A DNA stretch of 64,000 bases from an uncultured Oscillospiraceae bacterium (GCA_910588625.1 CAJUQN010000002.1:62001-126000), one strand, 5' to 3'. Shown: positions 52,489 through 61,863, numbered from the stretch's first letter. Program-made: numbers and translations. The notes: a model not told the origin generated them from the sequence alone.

Positions 52489-53816
52489 TGGGAGGGCTTT
52501 TTCGCTTTGGCCTGATTCCTCCCGGCAGCGGGGTGCTGTGCGCCCTGTCCGGCGGGGCGGACTCCATGTATCTGCTGTGCCGCTTGCTGGAGGGGCGGGA
52601 GAAATACGGCTGGACGGTATACGCGGCCCATTTCAACCACGGCCTGCGCCCCACCGCGCAGCGGGACGAGGACTTTGTCCGGGACTGGTGCGGGAGGCAA
52701 AACGTCCCGCTGTACACCTGCCGCGATAACGTGGAGGAGTACGCCGTTCGGGAAAAACGTTCCGTAGAAGAGGCGGGGCGGATTTTGCGCTACCGCTTTT
52801 TGGAGGGCCTCGCTTGGGAGACGGGCTGCTGTGAGCGCCCCGCCTTCATCGCCACCGGCCACCACGCCGGGGACAACGCCGAAACGGTGCTGATGAACCT
52901 GATCCGGGGCTGCGGGCTCAAAGGGCTCACCGGCATTCCGGAGCGGCGGGACAACATCGTCCGGCCCATGCTGGAGGTGTCCCGGAGGGAGATCGAGGCC
53001 TATTTAGAAGCCAACGGCGTCCCCCATGTGGAGGACGAGACCAATACCGATTTGACCTACACCAGAAATAAGGTGAGGCGCCAGCTTTTGCCTCTGCTGG
53101 AGGAGCTGAACCCCCAGGCCGCGGCCCACATTGCCGCCGCCGCCCGCCGCCTGCGGGAGGACGAGGAGGAGCTGAGCCGTCAGGCTGCGCCCCTAGCCGG
53201 GCAGGGGCTGGATATCCCAGCTGGTGTGGCCATCCCCGCCCGGGTGCCGGGGGAGGCCCCGCGCCCCTTGGCCCTGCGGGCCTGTGCCATGCTGCTGGAG
53301 CGGGCGGGGCTGGGAGGAGAGGCAGTCCACCTAGAAAGCATCCTGTCCATCGCGGCGGGAGACGACTCCTCTGCCCGTTTGGATGTGCCCGGAGGAAGCG
53401 TCTGGCGGGAGTATGATTTGCTGGTGTTTTCGCCCGGTCCGAACCCAGGACCGCCGGAGCCGGTGGAGTTGGAAATGGGCGAGACCCATTGGGGAAGCTG
53501 GTCTGTCGCCTGCGCTCAGGCGGTCTGTCCGGAAAAAGCGTATCTCAGCCCCTGGGAGTTCTATTTGAAGCTGGACCGCTACCTGATCCGCCCCCGGCGG
53601 GAGGGGGATAAAATCACCCTGGGAAAGCGCCCCGAAAAGACGGTGAAAAAGCTGATGATCGAGGGCCGGGTGCCGGCCCGTCATCGGGAGCTGGTCCCCG
53701 TGCTGGCCGCAGGGGAGCAGGTGGCCGCCGTGGGCGGCTTTGGTCCGGAAAGAGTCTGTCTGGCGGCGCCGGGCGCGTCCGCTTTGCATATCATCTTAAA
53801 AGCAGAGGAGAAATGA
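52488..53816 (+). CDS. tilS: tRNA(Ile)-lysidine synthase
   Basis: A 442-residue PP-loop enzyme that modifies C34 of the CAU-anticodon tRNA-Ile so that it reads AUA. The PP-loop CALSGGADSMYLL is near residue 15, ATGHHAGDNAETVLMNLIRGCGLKGLTGI near 123, and a C-terminal TilS domain contains LGKRPEKTVKKLMIEGRVPA. The start shares one base with the dnaB stop. It precedes hpt and ftsH, the usual Firmicutes order. Confidence 0.95.
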   Translation: MGGLFRFGLIPPGSGVLCALSGGADSMYLLCRLLEGREKYGWTVYAAHFNHGLRPTAQRDEDFVRDWCGRQNVPLYTCRDNVEEYAVREKRSVEEAGRILRYRFLEGLAWETGCCERPAFIATGHHAGDNAETVLMNLIRGCGLKGLTGIPERRDNIVRPMLEVSRREIEAYLEANGVPHVEDETNTDLTYTRNKVRRQLLPLLEELNPQAAAHIAAAARRLREDEEELSRQAAPLAGQGLDIPAGVAIPARVPGEAPRPLALRACAMLLERAGLGGEAVHLESILSIAAGDDSSARLDVPGGSVWREYDLLVFSPGPNPGPPEPVELEMGETHWGSWSVACAQAVCPEKAYLSPWEFYLKLDRYLIRPRREGDKITLGKRPEKTVKKLMIEGRVPARHRELVPVLAAGEQVAAVGGFGPERVCLAAPGASALHIILKAEEK

Positions 53817-53819
53817 GAG

Positions 53820-54359
53820 ATGCACAAAGACGTAGAGCAGATCCTGTACACTGAGGCGGAACTCCGCCAGCGGGTGAAGGAGATTGGATGTCAGATCACC
53901 GCCGACTATGCCGGGAAGAACCCCATGCTGATCTCCGTCTTGCGGGGGTCCTACATCTTCATGGCAGATCTGACCCGGTCCATCAATCTGGACGTGACGG
54001 TGGACTTTATGGTGGTGTCCTCCTACGGGGCGGGCACTGTCAGCTCGGGGCAGGTGGAGATCAAAAAAGACCTGTCCGACTCTATCGAGGGTCGGGACCT
54101 CATCATTGTGGAGGATATTTTGGACTCTGGCAACACCCTTTATTACCTGATGGACGTGCTTAAGGCCCGGAAGCCCGCCTCCATCCGGCTGTGCACCCTG
54201 ATGGATAAGCCGGACCGCCGCACCAAGCCCATCACCGCCGACTATGTGGGCTTTACTATCCCCGACGCCTTTATCGTGGGCTACGGGCTGGACTACGGCG
54301 AGAAGTACCGGAACCTGCCCTATGTGGGGGTGCTCAAACACTCCGTGTACGAAAAATAA
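53820..54359 (+). CDS. hpt: Hypoxanthine-guanine phosphoribosyltransferase
   Basis: A 179-residue purine salvage enzyme that makes IMP or GMP from base and PRPP. The PRPP-binding motif is DLIIVEDILDSGNTL near residue 93. Upstream, ISVLRGSYIFMADL and VVSSYGAGTVSSG fit the family. The C-terminus has FIVGYGLDYGEKYRNLPYVG. It starts three bases after tilS, with AGGAG upstream inside the tilS end. Confidence 0.96.
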   Translation: MHKDVEQILYTEAELRQRVKEIGCQITADYAGKNPMLISVLRGSYIFMADLTRSINLDVTVDFMVVSSYGAGTVSSGQVEIKKDLSDSIEGRDLIIVEDILDSGNTLYYLMDVLKARKPASIRLCTLMDKPDRRTKPITADYVGFTIPDAFIVGYGLDYGEKYRNLPYVGVLKHSVYEK

Positions 54360-54410
54360 GCGGGAACGCCCCACGGTCGGGGCCGGCCGCGTTTAAGGAG
54401 AACATCTATT

Positions 54411-56288
54411 TTGAATCGCTATAGAATCAGGAATATCGCTTTGTATGTAGTGGTGGTGCTGATCCTGCTGTGGGCGCTGACCATGTTCACCAGCCGGAGG
54501 AACGATCAGATCACCTACTCCTCCGCTGTGGCCTGCTTCCAGCGGGAGCAGGTGGTTCGGTTTGTGGTAGACGACGGCGGGATGCTGTCCATGGAGCTAA
54601 AGGACGGCGCCATTCAGCGTCATGCTCTGGCGGATGTGGAGGCCTTCCGGCAGGAGGTGGGCCCCCTCTATCTGGATCAGTACCAGCGGGGGATCATCAA
54701 AAATTACGATTTCCGACAGGGGTTTGAAATGCCCCTGTGGCTGATTGTGCTTATCCCCTGTGTGGCGTCCGCCCTGCTGGCCATGGGTATTTGGATGCTG
54801 CTCAATGTTCACCAGCAGTCCAGCCAGAGCGGCGGAGGCGGCGGCGGTGGACAGCCGGGCATGAGCCGCTTTGGCCGGGCCCGCACCGTAGAGGGCGGCA
54901 AGGACGGCGCCGTCACCTTTGCCGATGTGGCCGGGGCGGACGAGGAGAAACAGGAGCTCCAGGAGCTGGTGGATTTTCTCAAGGAGCCGCAAAAATTCAT
55001 CGACCTGGGAGCGCGCATCCCCAAGGGCGTGCTGTTGGTGGGCCCTCCTGGCACCGGTAAAACGCTGCTGGCCCGCGCCGTGGCCGGGGAGGCGGGCGTA
55101 CGGTTTTTGTCCATCTCCGGTTCCGACTTCGTGGAGCTGTATGTGGGCGTGGGCGCGTCCCGTGTCCGGGACCTGTTCGACCAGGCGAAAAAGGAATCCC
55201 CCGCCATTGTGTTCATCGACGAGATCGACGCCGTGGGCCGCCAGCGCGGCGCGGGCCTGGGCGGCGGCCACGACGAGCGGGAGCAGACCTTGAACCAGCT
55301 TTTGGTGGAGATGGATGGGTTTGCCGCCAACGAGGGGGTTATTGTGCTGGCCGCCACCAACCGGCAGGACATTTTGGACCCCGCCTTGCTGCGTCCGGGC
55401 CGGTTTGACCGGCAGGTGTACGTGGGCAGGCCGGACATGAAGGGCCGGGAGGAGATCTTGAAGGTCCACACCCGGAAAAAGCCCCTGGCTGAGGACGTGG
55501 ACCTCAAGGAAATCGCCCGTGAGACCACCGGATTTACAGGTGCGGACCTGGAGAACCTGATGAACGAGTCCGCTCTGCTGGCGGCGCGGAAGAACCAGCC
55601 CTATATCACGTTGGAAAATATCCAGGAGTCGGTCATCAAGGTCATCGCCGGACCGGAGAAGCGAAGCCGGGTGAAGCTGGAGGAGGACAAGCGGATCACC
55701 GCCTATCACGAGGCGGGCCACGCCGTGGTGAGCCACGCCCTGCCCACCCAGGACCCGGTGCACCAGATCACCATCATCCCCCGGGGGGAGGCGGCGGGCA
55801 TGACCATCAATCGGCCTGAGGAGGACCGGGACCATGTTTCCCGCCAGCGCCTGGTGGAGACCCTGTCTACCCTGCTGGGCGGGCGGTGCGCCGAGGAGAC
55901 CGCTTTGGGCTTTGTGTGCACCGGCGCGGTGAGCGATTTACAGCGGGCCACGGGTATTGCCCGTGACATGGTGAGCAAGTACGGCATGAGCCGCAACCTG
56001 GGCCACGCTACCTTCACCAGCGGGCACGACGAGGTGTTTATTGGCCGCTCCATGGCCCAGGCCAAGCCCTATTCGGAGCAGACCGCCGCCCTCATCGACC
56101 AGGAGGTCAAGGATCTGCTGGACGCGGCCTATGCCCGGTGCAAGGAGATTTTGGAGCGGGACCGGGACAAACTGGAGCTGGTGGCCCAATTTCTGCTGGA
56201 GCACGAGACCATGGACGCGAAGCAGTTCCAGCTGGTATATGACGATCCGGAGGCGCTGAAGGCCGCCGCGGAAGATACGGAGAGCTGA
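54411..56288 (+). CDS. ftsH: ATP-dependent zinc metalloprotease FtsH
   Basis: A 625-residue membrane AAA+ protease. Two membrane helices (about 8-25 and 105-125) flank an extracytoplasmic region. Walker A GPPGTGKTLLARA is near residue 213, Walker B IVFIDEIDAVGRQRG near 265, the second region of homology ends LLRPGRFDRQV, and the zinc site is HEAGHAVVSHA near 430. The start codon is TTG with AAGGAG ten bases upstream. A Gly-rich linker (about 138-147) precedes the AAA domain. Confidence 0.97.
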   Translation: MNRYRIRNIALYVVVVLILLWALTMFTSRRNDQITYSSAVACFQREQVVRFVVDDGGMLSMELKDGAIQRHALADVEAFRQEVGPLYLDQYQRGIIKNYDFRQGFEMPLWLIVLIPCVASALLAMGIWMLLNVHQQSSQSGGGGGGGQPGMSRFGRARTVEGGKDGAVTFADVAGADEEKQELQELVDFLKEPQKFIDLGARIPKGVLLVGPPGTGKTLLARAVAGEAGVRFLSISGSDFVELYVGVGASRVRDLFDQAKKESPAIVFIDEIDAVGRQRGAGLGGGHDEREQTLNQLLVEMDGFAANEGVIVLAATNRQDILDPALLRPGRFDRQVYVGRPDMKGREEILKVHTRKKPLAEDVDLKEIARETTGFTGADLENLMNESALLAARKNQPYITLENIQESVIKVIAGPEKRSRVKLEEDKRITAYHEAGHAVVSHALPTQDPVHQITIIPRGEAAGMTINRPEEDRDHVSRQRLVETLSTLLGGRCAEETALGFVCTGAVSDLQRATGIARDMVSKYGMSRNLGHATFTSGHDEVFIGRSMAQAKPYSEQTAALIDQEVKDLLDAAYARCKEILERDRDKLELVAQFLLEHETMDAKQFQLVYDDPEALKAAAEDTES

Positions 56289-56291
56289 CGC

Positions 56292-56936
56292 ATGGAAAAC
56301 TGGGAATCGGAAGTGGAACAGAATAGGGAGGAGCTGTCCTCGGAGAATCCACCGGAGGGCGCCTCCGGCGAGCCGGAGAAGCAGGGCGGCAAGGCCAAGA
56401 AGGAGGCCTCCGACGGGCGGGACCTGTACCTGAACATCCGGGTGCTGGTGGGCATGATGACGCTGTTTGTGCTCATGTTCACCTTTATCGCCCGGATCAT
56501 CGTGGTCAGCGGCGAGTCCATGGAGAACACCCTTCACCATGGAGACCTGCTCTTTGTGTGGTCCCTGGGCTACAACCCGAAGCAGGGGGATGTGGTGGTG
56601 CTTACTCAGGAAAGCTATCAAGAGGACTCCATTGTTAAGAGGGTCATCGCCACCGAGGGCCAGACGGTGGATATCGACTATTTCACCGGAACCGTCTATG
56701 TGGATGACGCGCCCTTGAAGGAGGACTATATCCGGGAGCAGATGCTCCTGCCCTCCTACGGTGAGGGGCTCAATCACGTTACGGTGCCGGAGGGGTGCAT
56801 CTTTGTCATGGGGGACAACCGCAACCACTCCGCGGACAGCCGCTTTCCTGCCATCGGTATCGTGGATGTCCGGTGCGTCATCGGGCACGGTATTTTTGTG
56901 ATGTTCCCCTTCCACCACTGGAAGGGGCTGGGCTGA
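56292..56936 (+). CDS. lepB: Signal peptidase I
   Basis: A 214-residue type I signal peptidase. A 40-residue acidic cytoplasmic N-terminus precedes one membrane helix (about 45-70). Catalytic Ser lies in VSGESMENTL near residue 76 and Lys in SIVKRVIATEGQ near 115. Boxes D and E are VPEGCIFVMGDNRNHSADSR. It starts three bases after the ftsH stop. Confidence 0.95.
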   Translation: MENWESEVEQNREELSSENPPEGASGEPEKQGGKAKKEASDGRDLYLNIRVLVGMMTLFVLMFTFIARIIVVSGESMENTLHHGDLLFVWSLGYNPKQGDVVVLTQESYQEDSIVKRVIATEGQTVDIDYFTGTVYVDDAPLKEDYIREQMLLPSYGEGLNHVTVPEGCIFVMGDNRNHSADSRFPAIGIVDVRCVIGHGIFVMFPFHHWKGLG

Positions 56937-56981
56937 TGCAGTGCTTCAAGTTTTTGTTCCAGCGTCTGGGGGAGGTTTTCC

Positions 56982-57935
56982 ATGGATAGTATAGTCAAAA
57001 GATTGGCGGAGCGCACGTCCTGGCTTCTATTTGCCGTGGCGGCAGGCTTCGTGTCCGCCGCCCTGCGGCGGTGGCAGCTGAGCACCGCCTTTGAGGACGT
57101 CACCGGGTTGGCAATTCCAGGCGCCCAGGCCAGCGTCATCCTCGCCTGTGTGCTAGTGATGTCGGCGGCATGGTTTATCCTCTCCGCCATCCACCAGCCC
57201 ATGGCCAAGCGCCCCCCGGTGGAGGGACAGGCGGAGCGCTGGGATCTGGTGTTTTTGGATGCGGGCGACCCAGTTTACCCTATTTTGGTCATCCTGGCGG
57301 CCTTTTTGGCCCTGGCGGCCACGCCCTTCTTTTTGAAGCTGGGCATTGACCAATGGAGGGTGTATCAGGAGCTGCTGGCCGCCAAGGCCGAGAACCCCAG
57401 CGTCCAGCTGCCCAGCAGCAATGGGGCGCTGACCATTGCCACGGCGGTGGGGGCCCTGCTGTCTTTCCTGGGTCTGCTGCAAATGGGCCGGGACGGTTTC
57501 CGGCCCGGACGGCGGGGCAAGGGCGGCTTTTCCGCGGTGCTGCCCGGCATAGCCGGATGCGTGTGGCTGATGGAGAGCTTCCGGGGTCACGCAGCGAACC
57601 CGGTACAGTGGGATTACGCTCCCTTGCTGCTGGCCATCGTGTGCGGGATGCTGTTTTATATGGACTTCGCCGGGATGTCCGCCGGGGCGGGGCGGCCCAG
57701 GCGGCTGCTGTGGGTGTCGGCTATGACGCTGGTCATGTCCGCCCCCGCGCTGGTGTCGGCGCTGGCGGATATGTCGCTGGGCGATGTGCTGTTGTTGTGT
57801 GCCCAGGGGCTGACGGCGGCGGCGGCGCTGTGGCGGCTGCCCCCCAATTTGGAGCACCCGCCCAAAATCAAAGGAACCCCCATCCCCCGCCAGACCGGGG
57901 CAGCAACCATACAGGAGGAGACCACCGATGAATGA
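56982..57935 (+). CDS. Polytopic membrane protein of unknown function
   Basis: A 317-residue protein with about seven hydrophobic segments and a hydrophilic Pro-rich tail of about 40 residues. I do not recognise the family. GGGGAGG lies six bases before the ATG. It lies between lepB (45-base gap) and metG (8-base overlap), so it is coupled to metG translation. No catalytic motif is visible. Confidence 0.78.
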   Translation: MDSIVKRLAERTSWLLFAVAAGFVSAALRRWQLSTAFEDVTGLAIPGAQASVILACVLVMSAAWFILSAIHQPMAKRPPVEGQAERWDLVFLDAGDPVYPILVILAAFLALAATPFFLKLGIDQWRVYQELLAAKAENPSVQLPSSNGALTIATAVGALLSFLGLLQMGRDGFRPGRRGKGGFSAVLPGIAGCVWLMESFRGHAANPVQWDYAPLLLAIVCGMLFYMDFAGMSAGAGRPRRLLWVSAMTLVMSAPALVSALADMSLGDVLLLCAQGLTAAAALWRLPPNLEHPPKIKGTPIPRQTGAATIQEETTDE

Positions 57936-59895
57936 CAAGAAGTTTTATATTACCACACCTATTTACTACCCCTCGGATAAGCTGCACATCGGCCACGCCT
58001 ACTGCACCGTGGCCACCGACGCCATGGCCCGGTATAAGCGGCTGTGCGGCTATGATGTGATGTTCCTGACCGGCACCGACGAGCACGGCCAGAAAATCGA
58101 GGATAAGGCCAAGGAGGCGGGCGTCACCCCCAAGGAGTATGTGGACAACATCGTAGAGGGTCCCAAGGGCGTGCTGGACCTGTGGAAGCTGATGAACATC
58201 TCCAACGACCGGTTTATCCGCACCACCGACGGCTACCATGTGTCCGCCATTCAGAAGATCTTCAAGCAGATGTACGACAACGGGGACATCTATAAGGGCA
58301 CCTACAAGGGCAAGTACTGCAAGCCCTGCGAGTCCTTCTGGACGGAGTCCCAGCTGGTGGACGGCAAGTGCCCCGACTGCGGCCGGGACGTGGTGGACGC
58401 GGAGGAGGAGGCTTATTTCTTCCGCCTGTCCATGTATGCCGACCGGGTCCGGCGCCTGCTGGAGGACACCGATTTCCTGGAACCCCGTTCCCGGGTCCAC
58501 GAGATGGTGAACAACTTCATCAAGCCTGGCCTGGAGGATTTGTGCGTGTCCCGCACCTCCTTCACCTGGGGCATCCCGGTGGACTTTGACCCCGGCCATG
58601 TGGTGTATGTGTGGATCGACGCGCTGTCCAACTATATCACCGCCCTGGGCTTCATGAATGACCGGTATGACGACTATGAGAAGTATTGGCCTGCCGATGT
58701 CCACTTTGTGGGTAAGGAGATCGTCCGGTTCCACTCCATCATCTGGCCCGCCATGCTCATGAGCCTGGGCGAGCCCCTGCCCAAGAAGGTGTACGGCCAC
58801 GGCTGGCTGCTGCTGGGCGGCGGCAAGATGTCCAAGTCCAAGGGCAATATCGTGGACCCCTATCTGCTCAGTGAGCGGTACGGCGTGGATGCCCTGCGGT
58901 TCTTCCTGCTGCGCTCCTTCCCCTTCGGGTCCGACGGCAACTTCACCAACGAGCTGCTGATCCAGACCATCAACGTGGACCTGGCCAACGACCTGGGCAA
59001 CCTGGTCAGCCGCACCACCGCCATGGCGGAGAAGTATTTCGGCGGAAAGCTGCCCGAGGCCAAGCAGAGCGCAGAGCTGGACAAGGAGCTGATCTCTCTA
59101 ACCACCGGTTTGCGGGCCCGGTATGAGGAGCAGATGGAACGGTTCCAGTTCCAGAACGCCCTGGAGGAGGTCTTCAAGGTCGTCCAGCGGGCCAACAAAT
59201 ATATCGACGAAAACGCTCCCTGGACCCTGGCAAAGGATATGGAGGCCAACGGCCCCCGGCTGGCCCATGTGCTCTACAACCTGCTGGAAACCGTCCGGGT
59301 GTGCACCGTGCTGCTGACCCCCTTTATGCCCGAGAGCTGTGAAAAGATTTTCGCCCAGATCGGCGCCGGCCCTGACGCCCAGACCTGGGACAGCGCCGCG
59401 CAGTGGGGTGTGCTCCCTGCCGCCGTGTCCGTCGCCAAGGGCGAGAACTTGTTCCCCCGCATCGACCTGAACAAGGAGCTGGCCGAGCTGGACCGCATCC
59501 AGGAGGAGGCCAAAAAGGCCGCCCTGCCTGCCATCGAGATCGAGCCCCAGCTGGAGGAGAAGGTGGACTTCGACACCTTCTGTAAGTCCGATTTCCGGGC
59601 TGTGAAGGTGAAGGACTGCCAGAACGTGAAGAAGTCGGACAAGCTGTTGAAGTTTACCTTGGACGACGGCACCGGCGCCGACCGCCAGATCCTGTCCGGC
59701 ATTGCCAAGTGGTATAAGCCGGAGGAGCTCATTGGAAAAACACTGGTTGCCATTGTCAACCTGCCCCCCCGCAAGATGATGGGACAGGAGAGCCAGGGGA
59801 TGCTCATCTCCGCTGTGCATACGGAGAAGGGCGAGGAGTGCCTCCACCTGCTGATGGTGGACGATGCCATCCCCGCTGGGGCGAAGCTGTGCTGA
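57928..59895 (+). CDS. metG: Methionyl-tRNA synthetase
   Basis: A 655-residue MetRS. The class I HIGH motif (DKLHIGHAYC) is near residue 19 and KMSKSKGNIV near 298. A knuckle with Cys residues in YCKPCESFW and KCPDCGRD (about 130-155) suits zinc binding. An anticodon-binding helix bundle follows. The C-terminal 110 residues are a dimerising tRNA-binding domain (DFRAVKVKDCQNVKKSDKLL). It overlaps the membrane protein gene by 8 bases, with AGGAGG upstream. Confidence 0.97.
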   Translation: MNDKKFYITTPIYYPSDKLHIGHAYCTVATDAMARYKRLCGYDVMFLTGTDEHGQKIEDKAKEAGVTPKEYVDNIVEGPKGVLDLWKLMNISNDRFIRTTDGYHVSAIQKIFKQMYDNGDIYKGTYKGKYCKPCESFWTESQLVDGKCPDCGRDVVDAEEEAYFFRLSMYADRVRRLLEDTDFLEPRSRVHEMVNNFIKPGLEDLCVSRTSFTWGIPVDFDPGHVVYVWIDALSNYITALGFMNDRYDDYEKYWPADVHFVGKEIVRFHSIIWPAMLMSLGEPLPKKVYGHGWLLLGGGKMSKSKGNIVDPYLLSERYGVDALRFFLLRSFPFGSDGNFTNELLIQTINVDLANDLGNLVSRTTAMAEKYFGGKLPEAKQSAELDKELISLTTGLRARYEEQMERFQFQNALEEVFKVVQRANKYIDENAPWTLAKDMEANGPRLAHVLYNLLETVRVCTVLLTPFMPESCEKIFAQIGAGPDAQTWDSAAQWGVLPAAVSVAKGENLFPRIDLNKELAELDRIQEEAKKAALPAIEIEPQLEEKVDFDTFCKSDFRAVKVKDCQNVKKSDKLLKFTLDDGTGADRQILSGIAKWYKPEELIGKTLVAIVNLPPRKMMGQESQGMLISAVHTEKGEECLHLLMVDDAIPAGAKLC

Positions 59896-59936
59896 AAACC
59901 AAAGGCGGTTTGAGAAGTTGAGGAGGAAATGTGAGT

Positions 59937-60548
59937 ATGAAAAACCGGCTAATTTTATTTTTCTTGGCGCTGACGATGCTGATGTCCCTGACGGCGTGCG
60001 GAGAGAACGGACTGAGTCTCAGGCCCGGTGGAAGCGGCAGCCCAGAGGATGACGTTGACGTCGTCACCCCCGACGAGGAAGGCGTGGCCGTGGGCTATGA
60101 GGGCGACACCCTGCGCACCAAGTTTTTTGACATGAAGGTGGAAAATCCCAAAACCTCCACGGAATTTGACGGCCTGACTCCGGAGGAGGGATATAAGTTC
60201 CTGGCGGTGGACCTGACTTTGTATAACTACACCAGCAGTTCCGTGCCCATGTATGACACCGATTTTGAGGTGGTGTGGGATTTGGATGACGACGACGCCT
60301 GGGCCTGGCCCGAGTGCGACGAGATCATGGACGAGAATGGTGAGGAGCAGTATACCGTCAGGTCCGAACAGCAGATCCCGGTGGAGTTTTCCCTGGGCAT
60401 CCACAAGACGGTGACCGGTGTGCTGCTCTACCAGGTGCCCGAGGACAGCACTGACTTCATCATCGATTTCTATGAGATCTTTGAGCCCGAGACGGAGGGC
60501 GGCGACCCCGAGTACGGAGACGCCTTCTACGTGATGTTCAGCGCATGA
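59937..60548 (+). CDS. Secreted lipoprotein with a DUF4352-like domain
   Basis: A 203-residue lipoprotein. The signal peptide ends LMSLTAC, followed by an acidic linker to about residue 60. The folded part has DTLRTKFFDMKVENPKT and YKFLAVDLTLYNYTSSSVPMYDTDFEV, the immunoglobulin-like pattern of DUF4352 domains. The function is unknown. ATG at 59937 lies ten bases after AGGAGG; an in-frame GTG at 59931 is only four bases away from it. The end overlaps tatD by 4 bases. Confidence 0.82.
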   Translation: MKNRLILFFLALTMLMSLTACGENGLSLRPGGSGSPEDDVDVVTPDEEGVAVGYEGDTLRTKFFDMKVENPKTSTEFDGLTPEEGYKFLAVDLTLYNYTSSSVPMYDTDFEVVWDLDDDDAWAWPECDEIMDENGEEQYTVRSEQQIPVEFSLGIHKTVTGVLLYQVPEDSTDFIIDFYEIFEPETEGGDPEYGDAFYVMFSA

Positions 60549-61321
60549 GCATGGCGCTGTTCGATACCCATGCCCATTACGACTCCCACAAGTTCGACTC
60601 CGACCGGGACGAGGTGCTGTCCGCCCTCCCCGGCTTCGGGGTGGAGCTGGTGGTGAACCCCGGCTGTGACCTGGAAAGCTCCCGAAAGGCCGTGGAGCTG
60701 GCGGGGCGCTATCCCTTCGTCTATGCCGCCGTGGGGGTCCATCCGGAGGATTGCGGGGATTGGAAGGATGAGGATGTGGAGGAGCTGCGCTCACTGGCGG
60801 CTGAGCCCCGTGTAGTGGCCATCGGGGAGATTGGGCTGGATTACTATTGGCCGGAAAACCCGCCCAGGGAGCTGCAAAAACGGGTGTTTCGGTCCCAGCT
60901 GGTTCTGGCTCGGGAGCTGGATCTGCCCGTCATCGTCCACGACCGGGAGGCCCACGGGGACAGCATGGACATCGTCCGGGAGTTCCCCGGCGTGCGCGGC
61001 GTGTTTCACTGCTTTTCCGGCAGCGCTGAGATGGCGAAGGAGCTGGTGAAGCTGGGGTGGATGATCTCCTTTACGGGGGTGCTGACCTATAAGAACGCCC
61101 GCAAGGCGGTGGAGGCGGCTCAAGCCATCCCGCTGGAGCGGATCATGATTGAAACTGACAGCCCCTATATGGCCCCCGTCCCCTGCCGGGGCAAACGGAA
61201 CCACTCCGGCTATGTGGGCTATATCTGCGAGCGGCTGGCAGAAATAAAAGGGATTTCGTCGGACCAATGTTCCAGGATGACCCGGCAGAATGGAGTGGAT
61301 TTTTTCCGCATTCAGGAATGA
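60545..61321 (+). CDS. tatD: TatD-family metal-dependent deoxyribonuclease
   Basis: A 258-residue TIM-barrel hydrolase. Metal ligands are in FDTHAHYDS (N-terminus), AIGEIGLDYYW (Glu near 97), VIVHDREA, FHCFSGSAEM and IETDSPYMAPVP. Homologues act as 3'-5' exonucleases. The family often sits right after metG, as here with one lipoprotein gene between. A start two codons later (60551) is equally plausible. Confidence 0.94.
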   Translation: MSMALFDTHAHYDSHKFDSDRDEVLSALPGFGVELVVNPGCDLESSRKAVELAGRYPFVYAAVGVHPEDCGDWKDEDVEELRSLAAEPRVVAIGEIGLDYYWPENPPRELQKRVFRSQLVLARELDLPVIVHDREAHGDSMDIVREFPGVRGVFHCFSGSAEMAKELVKLGWMISFTGVLTYKNARKAVEAAQAIPLERIMIETDSPYMAPVPCRGKRNHSGYVGYICERLAEIKGISSDQCSRMTRQNGVDFFRIQE

Positions 61322-61352
61322 ACTGGAAGCAACAGAGAAAAGGAGGTTTTTT

Positions 61353-61418
61353 GTGGAAGAGGATGAAAATTTGTTCCAAAATGCCGCGGTTTTCGGTTTT
61401 TTTTCAAAGTGTGCTTGA
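61353..61418 (+). CDS. Candidate 21-residue small protein
   Basis: GTG at 61353 has a perfect AAAGGAGG six bases upstream and opens 21 codons: MEEDENLF, then QNAAVFGFFSKCA, before a stop at 61418. The stop overlaps the cspA promoter -35. The SD quality suggests real translation. It follows tatD by 31 bases and could be read from the same transcript. The function is unknown; it may be a leader peptide or a remnant of a longer protein. Confidence 0.45.
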   Translation: MEEDENLFQNAAVFGFFSKCA

Positions 61419-61443
61419 CAGTATGACAAGCTGGTGTTATACT
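61415..61443 (+). promoter_or_regulatory. Promoter of cspA
   Basis: TTGACA and TATACT are separated by 17 bases. Transcription would begin near 61450, about 108 bases before the cspA ATG. Confidence 0.85.
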
Positions 61444-61474
61444 GACAATGGTTTTGATGTATGAACTGATTTGT

Positions 61475-61510
61475 GCCCGCTCTTTCGTACACGAAAGGGC
61501 GGACTTTTTT
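61475..61510 (+). terminator. Terminator-like hairpin in the cspA leader
   Basis: CCGCTCTTTCG pairs with CGAAAGGGCGG (one T-G wobble) around a 4-base loop, followed by ACTTTTTT. It lies between the cspA promoter and its SD, so it would shorten most transcripts unless bypassed. Confidence 0.75.
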
Positions 61511-61557
61511 CTTCTACTTTCAAAACGAAATTTTTACAAATAAGGAGGATATAGGAA

Positions 61558-61773
61558 ATGAACGGTACTGTGAAATGGTTCAACGCTGAGAAGGGCTACG
61601 GCTTCATCACTCCCGACGACGGCACTGAGGACGTGTTCGTGCACTTCTCCGCCATCGTGGCCGAGGGCTACAAGAAGCTGCTGGAGGGTCAGAAGGTCAC
61701 CTTTGAGACCGAGCCCGATCCCCGCGGCGCCAAGGGCGTGCGCGCCACCAACGTGGTCGCTCAGCCGGAGTAA
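61558..61773 (+). CDS. cspA: Cold-shock protein
   Basis: A 71-residue single cold-shock domain that binds RNA and single-stranded DNA. RNP-1 is KGYGFITP and RNP-2 is DVFVHFSAI. AAGGAGG lies nine bases before the ATG. The long leader with a terminator-like hairpin suggests post-initiation control. It is followed by a strong terminator and is monocistronic. Confidence 0.97.
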   Translation: MNGTVKWFNAEKGYGFITPDDGTEDVFVHFSAIVAEGYKKLLEGQKVTFETEPDPRGAKGVRATNVVAQPE

Positions 61774-61787
61774 GAACCGGAAAAGAA

Positions 61788-61815
61788 GGCCTGCCATCTG
61801 GCAGGCCCTTTTTTT
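61788..61815. terminator. Bidirectional terminator of cspA
   Basis: GGCCTGCCA pairs perfectly with TGGCAGGCC and is followed by CTTTTTTT on the plus strand. The minus strand has TTCTTTT after it, so it can also end the leftward DUF896 transcript. Confidence 0.9.
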
Positions 61816-61834
61816 GTTCAGAGGGAGAAGAGCA

Positions 61835-61863
61835 CCCCGCCGGAGATGCGGCGGGGCTTTTCT
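61835..61863 (+). terminator. Second hairpin terminator after cspA
   Basis: CCCCGCC pairs with GGCGGGG around an 8-base loop, followed by CTTTTC and a T-rich stretch. It is a backup for the rightward transcript. Confidence 0.7.
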
